NCBI GenBank assembly: GCA_964007475.1
Contig: OZ023274.1
Span: 22,588,043-22,652,042, forward strand
DNA from: Hybos culiciformis
Lineage: Eukaryota; Arthropoda; Insecta; Diptera; Hybotidae
Direction: 5' to 3'
Length of the DNA: 64,000 nucleotides
The translations under genes were made by a program, and so were the position numbers. Within the stretch, counting starts at the first letter, position 1. Every line of letters starts with the position of its first letter. The notes below the pieces were generated by a model, which was given only the letters and a program-made list of their open reading frames with translations, did no database searches and was not told where the DNA came from. Shown piece after piece: positions 61,901 to 64,000 of the stretch.

Positions 61901-64000
61901 GAAGAGGTAGGTACAAAAAAAAAGAAGAAAAAAATCCGAAAAAAAAAAAAATATTTATATAATTGATAAAAAAGGCAGAAGGAAAAAATTGTATCAAAAT
62001 TTGCAGAATTCGCCTATTTTTCTACAATTATTTTTTTTCTGTTGTATAGTTGTTGTTATAATGGGGTGACATGTAACTGATTCAAATAAATTGGTAAAGA
62101 AAAGTTTATCCTTTGAGATGCTTTGACTCAACTTGTAAATTAAATAAATTACTGTAAGTGGCATATTGAGTACTTTACACACTTTTTTTTTAACACATCC
62201 CAAAAACAATTTTTTTTTTCTCTTTGTAAAATATAAATTAGTATGTTATACAAATAAAGCAAAATACACTTCTTAACCATGCAATATTGAAAGAAATTTT
62301 TTTATTAGAAACATAATTTAAGCTAATCCACTCAAACATTATGGAAATGGAAGATTGATTAGAATAGAAGTGAGGGTTTTACGTTTAATTTCATGTAGCA
62401 AACAAAAATAGTTATATAGACAAAATAGATACAATATAAGACATTGACATCTAAAATAAAAATATCTGAGTTGTCTGGAGTATATGAACGCAATTCTATT
62501 ATTTTCTAAAAGTCAGTTGTACTCTGTGATCATATTGCACTTTTACCGAATTGGTTTACCTATTATAATGGGATAACGTAGTTGTTTATCTTCTATTATA
62601 TAGTTCAATGGTGAACTCAGGAGTTTTTATTATGAAAACATTAATTGTTTTACAAGATTTGAAATTTATATGTAAAATTAATAAATTTACACGATTAAAT
62701 TAATTTTACAATGTTTTCTTCAATTTAAACTATTGAATATTAAAACACTTTGGGTTGGGATTGCCAACAATGTTAATCAACATTCGGACATTTCCAGATT
62801 TTTTTTTTACGTTTTAATTTAAAAGAAAATAAAATATAACCGAATTGAATAATTGACTAGTATATGCTGTACCTATGTATAAAATTTCTCTACTGATATG
62901 AAGTGCGTAAAAGCTTTTCGAACAATTTAATTATTGTAATAATAAGATAATTTATGTAACAAAATCATAAAGGAAGAAAAACAAAATATTAAATTTAACC
63001 TTAAAAACATCGGCAAGATTAAAAAATTCTTGTGACTCAGGAATTCCTTTTAAATGCAATGATCTAAAAAGTGGTATAAAATTTCACAATTAAGTGTTGC
63101 CTTTAAGGTATATTTATGTCGAATATTTGCAAAAAAAAAAAATTCAAAGGAAGCATAATTTCTAAAAGAAATAAAATTATTGTATATTCTTCAAAGATAA
63201 CGCTTCAACATCTACAAAGGATTAAATTTGATTTGCACTAACTAGATATAATAATTTTCTTTTTATATAATAATATTGTTCCTATACTCATTCAGTGCAC
63301 ATTTCGTCCTGATACTTTGATAATAATCCATTTAATAATTTTGTTTTCCAACATGAACCGATAAAAATGTTATTTTTCTGTTTTTGTTGTTATCCTCGAA
63401 AAATGTAAACATTAGAAAAGTATACCTAGTTAGTTGAATAAAAAAAAAATATAAAATTGTGTCAATTTTCACAAAAAATGAAAATATAAAATCAAAAAAA
63501 AAAGTATTGTAGCAAATTTCATTTATCATCGTATTTTGTTGGTTTTTTTTTTGTGTTTTAAGTTCACGTACATTACGTCGTCGGTGTTATGCTATATAGC
63601 CAAGAAATTGTAGTTTTATGGCCTGGATGAGTTCAAGTAAATAAAATAGAATGTATCAACTGTCAACTATGATCATATGGTCATCTTGATCAACAACCTA
63701 ACGAACGGTTATGCATACAAAATTTTAATTAAATAAAATTATATTATCGTTATTGCTTCATTTCGACCAACCGTTTTATATAGTGTGAACTAAATATATA
63801 CCTAGCTACATTACAGTAATAAATTAAGTATAATAACAAGCTTCAATTCATACCAGGTTTTGTTTTCATTGAAAAATAAAGCTTTATTTCTCCATTTAGA
63901 CCTATTACACTGTAATCGTTCTTAGAATTTTATAATTTTCACTATTTTATGTTATTCATATATTTATTTACCAAAATTGCAGTTTTATGTCTCTCTAACA
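58979..64000. other. Probable upstream intron of the Ig/FN3 gene
   Basis: The exon at 58881-58978 begins inside a codon after a good acceptor, so this stretch is expected to be intron on the minus strand. I found no exon here with Ig-like residues. A 106-residue minus frame (60068-60388) has no family signature. Confidence 0.5.

Overview
The window is very AT-rich eukaryotic DNA with spliced genes, long introns, poly-A/T runs and many decayed transposable elements. The protein matches point to an insect. I cannot fix the order from sequence alone. The signal-peptide start (MTRW) and several cytoplasmic-tail islands resemble, from memory, Drosophila Gyc76C.

Layout. 1-24240 is mostly gene-poor and carries mobile-element remains: a hAT-type MITE with an exact 8-bp target duplication (7455-8004), a short 3' stub of a LINE (9000-9060), foldback palindromes (9228-9651 and 11475-11948), tRNA-derived SINE copies (about 12860-13003 and 14876-14932), a broken RING-finger gene (12986-13408), a degenerate pogo-like transposon (17717-18812) and a second hAT MITE (22684-23138). 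24241-39529 (+) holds a receptor guanylate cyclase orthologous to Gyc76C, reconstructed here as a first coding exon plus 14 further exons whose phases join without error, apart from one conserved N-terminal segment that is missing. Its introns carry a foldback element built of tandem repeats, a LINE fragment, a SINE and a small MITE. 39530-47726 is intergenic, with a hairpin like a miRNA precursor (41660-41746), dispersed duplications and a perfect 112-bp inverted repeat (45127-45394). 47727-58978 (-) is the 3' part of an Ig plus fibronectin-III cell-surface protein gene that converges on the cyclase gene. Its 7.8-kb intron contains a 5'-truncated LINE. 58979-64000 is probably intron of that gene, with no exon that I could support.

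The two protein-coding genes are a transmembrane cGMP-producing receptor and a neural-type adhesion molecule. They lie tail to tail about 8 kb apart. The sequence gives no evidence that they are co-regulated. No prokaryotic-style operon, CRISPR array, rRNA or intact tRNA gene was seen.
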